NCBI RefSeq assembly: GCF_029866485.1
Contig: NZ_CP092332.1
Coordinates: 1,612,001-1,676,000 of the forward strand
DNA: 64,000 bases
From: Flavobacterium keumense
Lineage (GTDB): Bacteria; Bacteroidota; Bacteroidia; Flavobacteriales; Flavobacteriaceae
Direction of reading: 5' to 3'
The notes under the pieces were generated by a model. The model had not been told where the DNA came from. It worked only from the letters and a program-made list of their open reading frames with translations, and searched no databases. The translations under genes and the position numbers were made by a program. Positions 19,498 through 27,271 of the stretch are shown here, one piece after another; position 1 is the first letter of the stretch, and every line of letters starts with the position of its first letter.

Positions 19498-21318
19498 TTA
19501 CCTTTTTAAGCTAAAATGACCGTTAATGGTTTGATTATCATTTAGGATTAATTGAAACCAATAATCGTTAGAAGGAAGTGGATAACCATTAAAAGTGCCG
19601 TCCCAACCTACAGAGTTCGACATCATTTGTTTGAGTAATTTTCCGTATTGATCAAAAATAGATATCACAGCCTGTGGATATGTATCGAAATTTTCTATTT
19701 TCCAGACATCATTGATTCCATCCCCATTGGGTGTAAAAAAGGTAGGATAATCTAAAATGGTAAATGGATATGTGGTATATTCACAATTGGAGGTATTTCT
19801 AATATATGCTAAATAATTCCCTCTTGGTAGTCTTGTAAAAAGTGGATTTTTTTGATAATTCGTCCCGTCGATAGAAAATTCGTAGATAGCATTGGTAGAA
19901 GGAGTAATTAATTCAATTGAATTTTTGCCACCAGCAAATTCTTTGATAATAGGTGTTGGTAAATTAGTTTGATTGCGACTACTTGTCATAGTACGCAATG
20001 TAATTTGAGCCGTTTCCGAACAACTTATTTTGGAATTAATTCCTTTTGCATATACGATTTGGTCTCCCGTAGTTGTTTTTTCAAAAGCAGTAGGTGTAAC
20101 AATAGGAACTGTTAAGGTATTGTCGGTATAGTATCCTTCAATAGTAGTACTTGAAACATTGTTGGTGATAATAGATTGTACTGAAGTTAGATCAAATACT
20201 GCAATTCCTAATCCGTTATCGTCGCATTTAGAAAGCTCGACGTCTTTTAGATTCATTCCTGGGGCGTATTCTATTTTTATTTCACCAGTAAAAACACATC
20301 CGCTAGTATCCATTGCTTCTACTTTGTATATTCCCGCTTGTGTTACTGTGAGTGTTGGATTAGTTGCGCCAATTAATGGGGTTAAAGCCCCGTCTTTGTA
20401 CCATTTGTAAGCATATGTTGTTGACATATTGGTTTTGATGTCGAATGTTTCTCCGTTACAAATAGCGGTATTATCAGCGATTAGGCGGTCTTTTCCTAAA
20501 TTAATTTTTGAAGTAAAGCTACCAGCTTCAATAAATAAGGCTGAGAATTGTGCCTTACTTCTATCCTCAGCAATTACGAATTTAATTCTGTATTTGTGTC
20601 CAATTTCTAATTTACTTTGAGCGTTTAAAACTTTAGTTTGTCCTGCATAATTGATAGGACTAAGGATAGCTACATCAGTATTGAATTGACCAAAATACGA
20701 TTCGTTTTTAGCATCACATTTGGCTAAAGTTGGGTCGGAATTGCTTATTGCTGGATGTATGTTTTTTGAAGATACAGGAGTGCCATCAGGCAAAGTAGCA
20801 ATATTAGTATAATTACTATTGGTGGTAATATCTTTAATTAGAATTGCTAATCCATCAGAATAAGAACAAGGATAATCTCGAATGTATTCATTGGAAGCAA
20901 AAATGTAATTGAAACTTAAAAAGTTTGTTGCCGATTCAAAATCAAATTCCAGTGTTGTAGCGTTTAGTGAGTTAATTCCCAAAATAGCATCCATATTGGA
21001 ATCTCCATTCCAACTCGCTACACTACCACTAAAAGCAGGATTATAAGGGCCTGTTGAATTTTCAGCTTCCCAAGTGCTTAATACTATTCCGGAAGTAAAA
21101 GGGAAATTACTTCCGTTCTTATCAAATGTGGCAAAGCTATTTTTGATGGGAGAACCTGTAGCCGTTGCAGGATAAACAGTGAGACAAGAGTTATTATTGG
21201 TTACCACTCGGACTAATTGGTCGGCATTTTGTGTATCATCAATACTGATTTGAGCCATTATCCAATTAGGAAAACAACAAATGAATAGTACAAATAATAA
21301 GGTTTTTATCCAACTCAT
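19498..21318 (-). CDS. T9SS type B protein with choice-of-anchor L domain
   Basis: This 606-aa protein has a signal peptide (cleavage after WIMAQ, about residue 23). Residues ~25-275 match the choice-of-anchor L pattern: LVRVVTNNNSC, 'GIVLSTW', 'ATTLEFDFESATNFLSFNYIFASNEY' and 'YSDGLAILIKD'. An Ig-like region follows, then the type B sorting domain from about residue 525 ([14 protein letters not shown] ... VGWDGTFNGYPLPSNDYWF ... GHFSLKR). It is the first gene of the three-gene T9SS cluster, 22 bp upstream of the 1443-aa gene. Surface-exposed, function unknown. Confidence 0.9.
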   Translation of the reverse strand: MSWIKTLLFVLFICCFPNWIMAQISIDDTQNADQLVRVVTNNNSCLTVYPATATGSPIKNSFATFDKNGSNFPFTSGIVLSTWEAENSTGPYNPAFSGSVASWNGDSNMDAILGINSLNATTLEFDFESATNFLSFNYIFASNEYIRDYPCSYSDGLAILIKDITTNSNYTNIATLPDGTPVSSKNIHPAISNSDPTLAKCDAKNESYFGQFNTDVAILSPINYAGQTKVLNAQSKLEIGHKYRIKFVIAEDRSKAQFSALFIEAGSFTSKINLGKDRLIADNTAICNGETFDIKTNMSTTYAYKWYKDGALTPLIGATNPTLTVTQAGIYKVEAMDTSGCVFTGEIKIEYAPGMNLKDVELSKCDDNGLGIAVFDLTSVQSIITNNVSSTTIEGYYTDNTLTVPIVTPTAFEKTTTGDQIVYAKGINSKISCSETAQITLRTMTSSRNQTNLPTPIIKEFAGGKNSIELITPSTNAIYEFSIDGTNYQKNPLFTRLPRGNYLAYIRNTSNCEYTTYPFTILDYPTFFTPNGDGINDVWKIENFDTYPQAVISIFDQYGKLLKQMMSNSVGWDGTFNGYPLPSNDYWFQLILNDNQTINGHFSLKR

Positions 21319-21325
21319 AATAAAA

Positions 21326-21333
21326 CAAAGATA
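21326..21333 (-). promoter_or_regulatory. Candidate -7 box for the T9SS cluster
   Basis: On the minus strand TATCTTTG matches TAnnTTTG only 7 bp before the ATG at 21318. If used, the mRNA would be leaderless or nearly so. Confidence 0.4.
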
Positions 21334-21403
21334 CTACAATTCTCTTTTTTTGTTTAACTAACGGAAAAGGAAACCAAAAATTATTTTCAAGTATATTTTT
21401 CAG

Positions 21404-21411
21404 TAAATTTG
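21404..21411 (+). promoter_or_regulatory. Candidate -7 box for the 21429 gene
   Basis: TAAATTTG matches TAnnTTTG 17 bp before the ATG at 21429. Confidence 0.5.
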
Positions 21412-21428
21412 TTGTAAATACATTCCTA

Positions 21429-22490
21429 ATGAGCGAAGAACCTTTGATGATATTTAAAAAGCCGTCTTATCCCATTAATGAGGCTTTGTTGGACTATCTT
21501 GAACGATTTGATAGAATTTCTAAATTTCCAATTTCATACGACGATTTGTTGCGGTTCTCTGGTTCAATTAATGTATATGACAAAGAAGATCAGGATACGT
21601 TGTGGATTAGAGTCTATTACAACGAATTTGAGCGTGAAGAAATTGATTTGACTTTGAAAAAAATCTATTCCCTACTTCACTCTGATGGTAACTTAGAGAT
21701 AATCAAATTCTTAAATGTCGATTCAATTGACTATTGTACCTTTGGAAATTCAAAGCCATTTCGAATTAAAATCCGAAATATTCTAAACGATAACTATACG
21801 CATTTTTATATTAAAAAAGCCGATGCCTCAAGGGTATATGGGTTGGAATTGGAACATATTTTATCACCTGATAAAATCAATTTCTTAGTGCATCAAGATA
21901 CTTTAATTGAGGAACATATTATGGGAATTGCTGGAGATGTTTTTATTAATAACCATCTGAAAAATTGTTCTGAAACAGAAAAATCACAAATCGCTAAGGA
22001 GTTTGTAAAGTTCAATGAACGTTCTATGATTCGGTTACTTGGTGATATGCGCGCTTACAATTATGTGGTGATTCCTATTCACGATTTTGACCAAGTAGTG
22101 TATCGAATTCGAGCCATTGATTTTGACCAGCAATGTTATGAAGGTAATTTTAAGGTGTATCGTCCTCAATTTTTCAAGGAGAATTATCCCATGGTGAAAT
22201 TGGTAAAAGATAAATTACAAGAAAGTTCTATCAATCAATATAAAAATGAGGAACGTTCTGTTTTGGCTAAACGAATTCACTCGGCCGAGAACAGAATTAA
22301 AAGGTTGTTGAAAATTATGGGAGAAGATACTTTGTCGACTCCTTCTCATTTGGAGCAGCTAAAATTAGAATTGTACCGATACACCAATGATTTGAATTTT
22401 AAGAAAGCCAAATCGATGGGAAATATTATGAGTGCTTCTTTTCAGTACATTACTCGAAATTTCAAAAACGTCAATCCGTTTAAAGCGTAG
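21429..22490 (+). CDS. Conserved-looking protein of unknown function
   Basis: The 353-aa product has no signal peptide or membrane segment and is rich in charged and aromatic residues, as expected of a soluble cytoplasmic protein. The central part (residues ~200-235, FNERSMIRLLGDMRAYNYVV ... YRIRAIDFDQQCYEGN) is its most distinctive segment, with an Asp-rich AIDFDQ loop. The C-terminal ~80 residues look helical (SAENRIKRLLKIMGEDTLS). I do not recognise a family. It stands alone between divergent and convergent neighbours and has its own promoter. Codon use resembles the surrounding core genes, so recent transfer is not suggested. Confidence 0.8.
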   Translation: MSEEPLMIFKKPSYPINEALLDYLERFDRISKFPISYDDLLRFSGSINVYDKEDQDTLWIRVYYNEFEREEIDLTLKKIYSLLHSDGNLEIIKFLNVDSIDYCTFGNSKPFRIKIRNILNDNYTHFYIKKADASRVYGLELEHILSPDKINFLVHQDTLIEEHIMGIAGDVFINNHLKNCSETEKSQIAKEFVKFNERSMIRLLGDMRAYNYVVIPIHDFDQVVYRIRAIDFDQQCYEGNFKVYRPQFFKENYPMVKLVKDKLQESSINQYKNEERSVLAKRIHSAENRIKRLLKIMGEDTLSTPSHLEQLKLELYRYTNDLNFKKAKSMGNIMSASFQYITRNFKNVNPFKA

Positions 22491-22523
22491 TAAGTAAAAA
22501 AAATGCTTCTAAAAAAAGAATCG

Positions 22524-22639
22524 TCTTGTCATTCCGAATTTATTTCGGAATCTATAAATTTTTATATGTCAATCTATATAATAGAAACTGACCCGAGCAA
22601 TAGCGAATAGGCAAAGCAAACAAGTTCAGTTTGACAAGA
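22524..22639. repeat. Intergenic inverted-repeat element
   Basis: The ends TCTTGTCA (22524-22531) and TGACAAGA (22632-22639) are exact inverted copies. Just inside the left end, ATTCCGA...TCGGAAT (22531-22551) forms a second hairpin. It occupies the gap between two convergent genes. Dispersed 'GTCATTCCGAATTTATTTCGGAAT'-like repeats are familiar in Flavobacterium intergenic regions (recalled, not searched). Confidence 0.55.
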
Positions 22640-22665
22640 TTTTGACTTTCAAGTGTAGTCTTATT

Positions 22666-23724
22666 TTAATTTTTCTCTTCCTTATTGAAATATACCAAGT
22701 AATAGTACATTTGTTTTTCTTCGTCCCAGCCTTTTTCTACAAATTTTTCAGCACTTTCTGGGTTGATGAAATCCATTTTAATTTGGATGTGTGTGTCTAA
22801 ATTAATCACGTTTTTGATCGATTTTCTAGCATCAGAAACTGCTGCGTTTGCAATAGGGAAGGTGGTGATATCTTCAATACTGTATTTGTCGCCTTTGCCT
22901 ACTTTATAATTTTTAAATTCAGGAATCAAATCAGGATTATCTAACACCTCATTTAAGAAATTAGTTTCCTCAAATTGGTCGTTTTTGGCAAAATAATTCA
23001 CAGAACGATTCATAAACATTACTTCTTCTTTTTTGTCTTCAGCAGGGAAAACTACGTCTTTAGCAAAGCCTTGACAGAATTTCAAGTATTTTTTAGTGAT
23101 GTAATTTTCATCTTCAAAAGCATCTACAGATAAGAAGTGTTCTAACCAATACCGTGCATCGTAACGGTTACTATCCACCGTTAAGATTTTATATCCTTCT
23201 TCTTTTTTGTAATTGAAAATCAAACAACCTTTGTCCAATTTATTCAAACTCACTCCGTGTTGTAAAATCATTTCAAGGTGAGTATCTTTTTCTTCAAATT
23301 GTAAAAAATCAGCTTGGATTTCACTTTTGAAAATTCCGATGGCATCGACTACATTGTTATCAATAGCAAGGTTGGTTAAATACGTAACATATACTTCACC
23401 ATTCTTAATGTGTGGGTGATTGGATTGTTCAAACAAATGTTTGGTGATTTGCTTTGAAACCTCATGAACATTAGACGGATTCTCAAATATTTGAGAAGCA
23501 AATTGGTACATTTCATTGTAATCCAAATCCACTTCGTGCGCAAACTGAAAGTAATTTTCCTCTTTCTCTCTGAAAGGCTTGAAGAAAAATTCTTTTATCA
23601 ACGGAACAATTTCATCAGTTAAATTATATGGTTGTTCGGATAAAAAAATAGCTTCGTTACGGCTTTTATTTCCTACACGGTGTATAGAAAGTGAATCAAT
23701 ATGGGTGTTGAATAGGTTAATCAT
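22666..23724 (-). CDS. Nucleoid-associated protein (NdpA/YejK family)
   Basis: The 352-aa protein beginning MINLFNTHIDSLSIHRVGNK fits the NA37/YejK nucleoid-associated family: the N-terminal segment on basal RVGNK, an IFxSEQPY-like strand and a 'KxGCLIFNYKKEEGYKILTVDSNRYDARYWLEHFL' core. The longer frame back to 23766 would begin inside a GC-rich repeat and encode an atypical MHLPFGEDGRGKNL leader, so the ATG at 23724 is chosen. Members of the family associate with the chromosome; their precise function is unclear. The gene's 5' side abuts a REP-like hairpin. Confidence 0.85.
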   Translation of the reverse strand: MINLFNTHIDSLSIHRVGNKSRNEAIFLSEQPYNLTDEIVPLIKEFFFKPFREKEENYFQFAHEVDLDYNEMYQFASQIFENPSNVHEVSKQITKHLFEQSNHPHIKNGEVYVTYLTNLAIDNNVVDAIGIFKSEIQADFLQFEEKDTHLEMILQHGVSLNKLDKGCLIFNYKKEEGYKILTVDSNRYDARYWLEHFLSVDAFEDENYITKKYLKFCQGFAKDVVFPAEDKKEEVMFMNRSVNYFAKNDQFEETNFLNEVLDNPDLIPEFKNYKVGKGDKYSIEDITTFPIANAAVSDARKSIKNVINLDTHIQIKMDFINPESAEKFVEKGWDEEKQMYYYLVYFNKEEKN

Positions 23725-23733
23725 AAGGTTTTT

Positions 23734-23764
23734 GCCCCTCCCGTCCTCCCCGAAGGGGAGGTGC
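23734..23764 (-). repeat. REP-like hairpin with G-rich tail (left member of a pair)
   Basis: Read on the minus strand: hairpin CCTCCCC-TTC-GGGGAGG followed by tail ACGGGAGGGGC. It is far more GC-rich than its surroundings and lies 10 bp upstream of the start of the nucleoid-associated gene. Confidence 0.7.
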
Positions 23765-23826
23765 AAGAATAGGTGTTTATTTTAGTTATTTTTTAATTAT
23801 AAATAGAATTTAAGTATATTTTATGC

Positions 23827-23858
23827 TCCCTCTCCTTTGGAGAGGGTTGGGGTGAGGC
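23827..23858 (+). repeat. REP-like hairpin with G-rich tail (right member of a pair)
   Basis: Hairpin CCCTCTCC-TTT-GGAGAGGG followed by tail TTGGGGTGAGGC. It has the same design as the 23734-23764 element but in opposite orientation, 62 bp away. The tail ends directly at the stop codon of the 23859-24404 gene. Confidence 0.75.
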
Positions 23859-24404
23859 TTAATTCCAATTTTCTTCGTAGCCAAAGTCTTCAAAACTGTC
23901 ATCACCTTCAAACATATCTAGGTCGTCATCGTCTAAATCGTCTTCAAATTCACCATAGATATCATCATGCATATCCGCCTCAAAGTTTTTTTCAATAGCT
24001 TCATCAGGCATTTCTCCGTGAGAAAATAGTGTTTCAGGATAAATGGCTCCTGCTTTAGGTTCTTCGATAGCAGCTAATTCTACCAAGAAAGTCCACATAT
24101 TGATGAAGTCATATACGTAGATGATTTTTGTGTTCTCTTTATCTAAAATGTCCGACAATTTGTAATCGCTCATAATGGTTTGTTCTCCAGGAACATCTCC
24201 TGCGTCAAACATTGGAATTTCATCTTCTTGGTTCCATGTATCATCACAAGTATAAAAAGAAGCCACTTCCATTCCGTCAAATCCAAAAGAATTGAAGATA
24301 GCATTGTGTAAATCTTCTAAAGTGTCTTCGGCAAGGATAGCAATATCTCTGAAAATATCTTCTTCGGCATCAAGAATTACTCTGAATTTATAAACCATAA
24401 TCAT
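23859..24404 (-). CDS. PRiA4b ORF-3-like acidic protein
   Basis: This 181-aa protein resembles the plasmid pRiA4b ORF-3 (IS1096 TnpR-like) family: N-terminal VYKFRVILDAEEDIFRDIAI, then TLEDLHNAIFNSFGFDGMEVASFY, LSDILDKENTKIIYVYDF and WTFLVELA, which match the family's alpha/beta core. The C-terminal ~45 residues are extremely acidic (DDLDDDDLDMFEGDDSFED). The start may be the ATG at 24404 or the in-frame ATG two codons later. Despite the family name there is no transposon here. Function unknown. Confidence 0.8.
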   Translation of the reverse strand: MIMVYKFRVILDAEEDIFRDIAILAEDTLEDLHNAIFNSFGFDGMEVASFYTCDDTWNQEDEIPMFDAGDVPGEQTIMSDYKLSDILDKENTKIIYVYDFINMWTFLVELAAIEEPKAGAIYPETLFSHGEMPDEAIEKNFEADMHDDIYGEFEDDLDDDDLDMFEGDDSFEDFGYEENWN

Positions 24405-24715
24405 TGTTTTAATTGAAAGTTCAAAGGTAAATTATTAATTACTAATTACGAATTGTGAATTACGTTTTGTTGAAAAGATTTTAAATTGTTGAAATTGAGT
24501 GTTTTATTCTATCTCATGGAATGTTTTAGCCAGATTCTCAATCACTGGAGAATAATCTGGAATATTTTTCTTCTTGAAGTGTTAATTCTGTTGGGTGTGG
24601 ATTGATTCATTTTACAATTCATCGCGGTTTTTTGACATTTCGGTTTATCTTATTTTTATACATTGATACTTTAGTGCAACTTTGCTTTACCAAATAAATA
24701 AATAAAAACAGCATT
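24405..24715. other. AT-rich intergenic region
   Basis: No gene of normal size is seen. There is a run of TTATTAATTACTAATTACGAATTGTGAATTACG-like short repeats near 24433-24465, and an imperfect hairpin CCAGATTCTC...GAGAATAATCTGG (24530-24560) followed by a T-rich stretch. A CAACTTTG at 24678-24685 is one base from a -7 box and could serve the kinase operon. Confidence 0.5.
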
Positions 24716-24781
24716 ATGATCCGAATAGTTATTTTATTAACCTTAAGTTTGGTTGCCTTATTGCGCCAATTCTTATTTTAA
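24716..24781 (+). CDS. Possible 21-aa hydrophobic leader peptide
   Basis: An ATG-TAA frame encodes MIRIVILLTLSLVALLRQFLF and ends 5 bp before the ATG of the histidine kinase gene. The product is a single hydrophobic helix with two Arg residues. Position and composition would suit a small membrane peptide or translational coupling, but a chance frame is quite possible. Confidence 0.3.
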   Translation: MIRIVILLTLSLVALLRQFLF

Positions 24782-24786
24782 ATCCA

Positions 24787-26127
24787 ATGAGTATGTTTAC
24801 TAAATTAGTTAAAGAATTTCCGAGAGCTTTTGTTCTTTCGCTAAGTATATTTTTAGTATTATTACTTGTACGTTATCTTATAGGAGATGTAATTGTGTTA
24901 GGAAATTCCTTTTGGATATACTTTGGGTATACCATGTTATATGGCCTAAGTTTGTACTATGCTAATGCTGCAGTATTTATATATTTAGATTCTTTTTATA
25001 AAGACAACCGATTTACAATCAATCGATTAATTGTTGGTTTTGTAAGTACATTTTGTATTACACTTTTTGTGGTTTTTCTTTTGCGCGTTTTTGAAGAAGT
25101 GATTATAGATGGGATCTCTTTTCAAAAATATATAGAAGAGGAGAGTATAGGACATTTTCTAATTCCTATAGTGCTTTTTGTCATTGTTTCGTTGGCGATT
25201 CATGCTTTCTATTTTTATAAAACCTTACAAGAAAACAAATTCAAAGAACAAAAAATAATTGCGACTACTGCCAATGCACAATTTGAAAGTTTAAAAAATC
25301 AAATTGATCCTCATTTTCTATTTAACAGCCTCAATGTGTTGAGTTCATTGATTGAAGAAAATCCTGAAAATGCCCAAAAGTTCACCTCTTCTTTATCTAA
25401 AATATACCGTTATGTTTTGGAACAAAAAGACAAAGAATTAGTGGCGGTTTCAGAAGAATTGGCTTTCGCCAAAATTTATATGCAATTATTAACCATGCGT
25501 TTTGAGAATAGTATTTCGTATGAATTGCCAGATTGTACTAACGAAGAAGCCAAAGTAGTTCCTTTGTCATTGCAATTAGTATTAGAAAATTGCATCAAAC
25601 ACAATGTGGTGAGTAGTTCAAAACCACTGCACATCAAAATCAGTATTCAAGACAATCAATTGGTAGTTGAAAACAACTGGCAAAAGAAAGAAGTTCTTTC
25701 TGACGGTAAAGGTGTTGGATTGCAAAACATTGTGAATCGTTATGCCTTATTGACTGAACGTAAAGTAAAAGTGATTCAAGATGAAAAATCGTTTAAAGTC
25801 TATTTACCTATATTAACCAAACAAATTTCAATAATGAAAACAGCTAAATTTACAGAAGAAGATATGGCTTATGCTCGAGCTAAAAAAAGGGTGGAGCAAT
25901 TAAAAGGATTTTATGGAAATCTTACTTCGTATTGTATCGTTATTCCAACATTAGCACTAATTAATTACTATACTTTTTGGGGATTTCAATGGTTTTGGTT
26001 CCCAATGCTAGGTTGGGGATTGGGATTGTCTTTTCATGCCTTTGGCGTTTTTGGCTACGGAAAATCCTGGGAAGAACGAAAGATACAAGAGATTTTAAAC
26101 AAGGATAAAAACAATAATTGGGAATAA
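24787..26127 (+). CDS. LytS-type sensor histidine kinase with C-terminal 2TM domain
   Basis: This 446-aa membrane protein has four predicted N-terminal TM helices (to about residue 150). A His_kinase (LytS/YehU) domain follows, with the conserved QIDPHFLFNSLNVL motif (phosphoacceptor His near residue 176) and an ATP-binding lid GKGVGLQNIVNRY. At about residue 350 an internal Met begins a second module with two TM helices (MKTAKFTEEDMAYARAKKRVEQLKGFYGN ... GKSWEERKIQEIL), which is the 2TM domain otherwise found as a separate small protein, including in the next gene. It pairs with the LytTR regulator at 26516. The fused 2TM module is unusual; its role is unknown. Confidence 0.88.
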   Translation: MSMFTKLVKEFPRAFVLSLSIFLVLLLVRYLIGDVIVLGNSFWIYFGYTMLYGLSLYYANAAVFIYLDSFYKDNRFTINRLIVGFVSTFCITLFVVFLLRVFEEVIIDGISFQKYIEEESIGHFLIPIVLFVIVSLAIHAFYFYKTLQENKFKEQKIIATTANAQFESLKNQIDPHFLFNSLNVLSSLIEENPENAQKFTSSLSKIYRYVLEQKDKELVAVSEELAFAKIYMQLLTMRFENSISYELPDCTNEEAKVVPLSLQLVLENCIKHNVVSSSKPLHIKISIQDNQLVVENNWQKKEVLSDGKGVGLQNIVNRYALLTERKVKVIQDEKSFKVYLPILTKQISIMKTAKFTEEDMAYARAKKRVEQLKGFYGNLTSYCIVIPTLALINYYTFWGFQWFWFPMLGWGLGLSFHAFGVFGYGKSWEERKIQEILNKDKNNNWE

Positions 26128-26148
26128 TATTTTAAATAAGTCAACCAA

Positions 26149-26463
26149 ATGGGAAATTTAAATTCAGATCAAATTCGTTACGAAGAAGCGGTAAAAAAAG
26201 TTAAAAAGCTTAAAGGATTTTATACACATGCTATAGTGTATGTAGTCATCAATATGATGTTTGTCATCGTCAATGTTCAAAATCTTCAACCTGGTGAAAG
26301 TTATTTTCAATTCAAAAATTTCTTTACGGCATTTTTCTGGGGAATAGGGTTGTTAGCTCATGCAATGGCTACTTTTGTTCCGTATTTTATTCTTGGTAAA
26401 GAGTGGGAAGAGCGTAAAATCAAAGAATTGATGGAGAAAGAAAAAGCTAATAAGTGGGAGTAA
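26149..26463 (+). CDS. 2TM domain-containing protein
   Basis: This 104-aa protein has an RYEEAVKKVKKLKGFYTHAIVYVV segment, two TM helices and a C-terminal GKEWEERKIKELMEKEKANKWE tail. It aligns throughout with the C-terminal module of the preceding kinase (residues ~350-446), so one probably arose by duplication of the other. It lies 21 bp after the kinase gene and 52 bp before the response regulator, in one operon. It may modulate kinase signalling; this is inferred from context. Confidence 0.88.
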   Translation: MGNLNSDQIRYEEAVKKVKKLKGFYTHAIVYVVINMMFVIVNVQNLQPGESYFQFKNFFTAFFWGIGLLAHAMATFVPYFILGKEWEERKIKELMEKEKANKWE

Positions 26464-26515
26464 TTTAGTCATAGTTGTCACAACATAAGAACTTGAAACT
26501 TGAAACAAAAAAACA

Positions 26516-27271
26516 ATGAACATTATCATCATCGAAGACGAAAAACCAGCGGCTCGTTTATTACAACGTAAACTTGAAAAACTAGGCTATTCGATTACCA
26601 CCTTACTACATTCGGTTGAGGAATCGTTAGTGTGGTTTCAAAATAATCCACATCCTGATTTGATTTTTTTAGATATTCAATTATCAGATGGTTTGTCGTT
26701 TGAAATTTTTGAAAACATCAATATCAAAAGTGCCGTGATTTTTACCACGGCCTATGATGAATATGCGTTGCGAGCCTTTAAATTGAATAGTATTGATTAC
26801 CTATTAAAACCTATTGACGAGGAGGAATTGGCTACTGCAATTTCAAAATTCAAAAATCAATTTCAAATCAATAGTATTTCGAGTTTAGACTTTGAATCTA
26901 TCAAACAAATGTTGGTGAATCCTGTTTCAAAGGAATACAGAAAACGTTTTTCGGTTAAGATAGGTCAACAACTCAAAATAATTGATGGAGCTGAGATTGA
27001 ATGTTTGTATAGCGAAAATAAAGGCACTTATATTCATACCTTTGACAATAGGGACTATTTGATTGATAGTAGTTTAGAAATTGTAGAAACAGAACTCAAT
27101 CCCAAGGATTTTTTCCGCATTAGTAGAAAATTTATTATCCCGATGCAGTCTGTAAGAGAGATACACGTGTATGCTAATTCTAGACTAAAAATCAGTTTGC
27201 CAACGTATAAAGCCGATGAGGTAATCGTAGCTCGAGAACGTGTTTCTGATTTTAAAGAATGGTTGGGTTAA
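26516..27271 (+). CDS. LytTR-family response regulator
   Basis: This 251-aa protein has an N-terminal receiver domain (acidic pocket E7-D8-E9, phosphoacceptor Asp53 in LIFLDIQLSDG, Lys98 in LLKPID) and a C-terminal LytTR DNA-binding domain from about residue 145 (IDGAEIECLYSENKGTYIHTFD ... FFRISRKFIIPMQSVREI). It is the expected partner of the LytS-type kinase two genes upstream. LytTR regulators bind paired direct repeats. The target genes are not evident in this window. Confidence 0.95.
   Translation: MNIIIIEDEKPAARLLQRKLEKLGYSITTLLHSVEESLVWFQNNPHPDLIFLDIQLSDGLSFEIFENINIKSAVIFTTAYDEYALRAFKLNSIDYLLKPIDEEELATAISKFKNQFQINSISSLDFESIKQMLVNPVSKEYRKRFSVKIGQQLKIIDGAEIECLYSENKGTYIHTFDNRDYLIDSSLEIVETELNPKDFFRISRKFIIPMQSVREIHVYANSRLKISLPTYKADEVIVARERVSDFKEWLG

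Noticed and set aside
23725..23766. 14-residue N-terminal extension of the nucleoid-associated protein
   Set aside because: It is encoded by the REP-like hairpin and does not fit the family; ATG 23724 is preferred.
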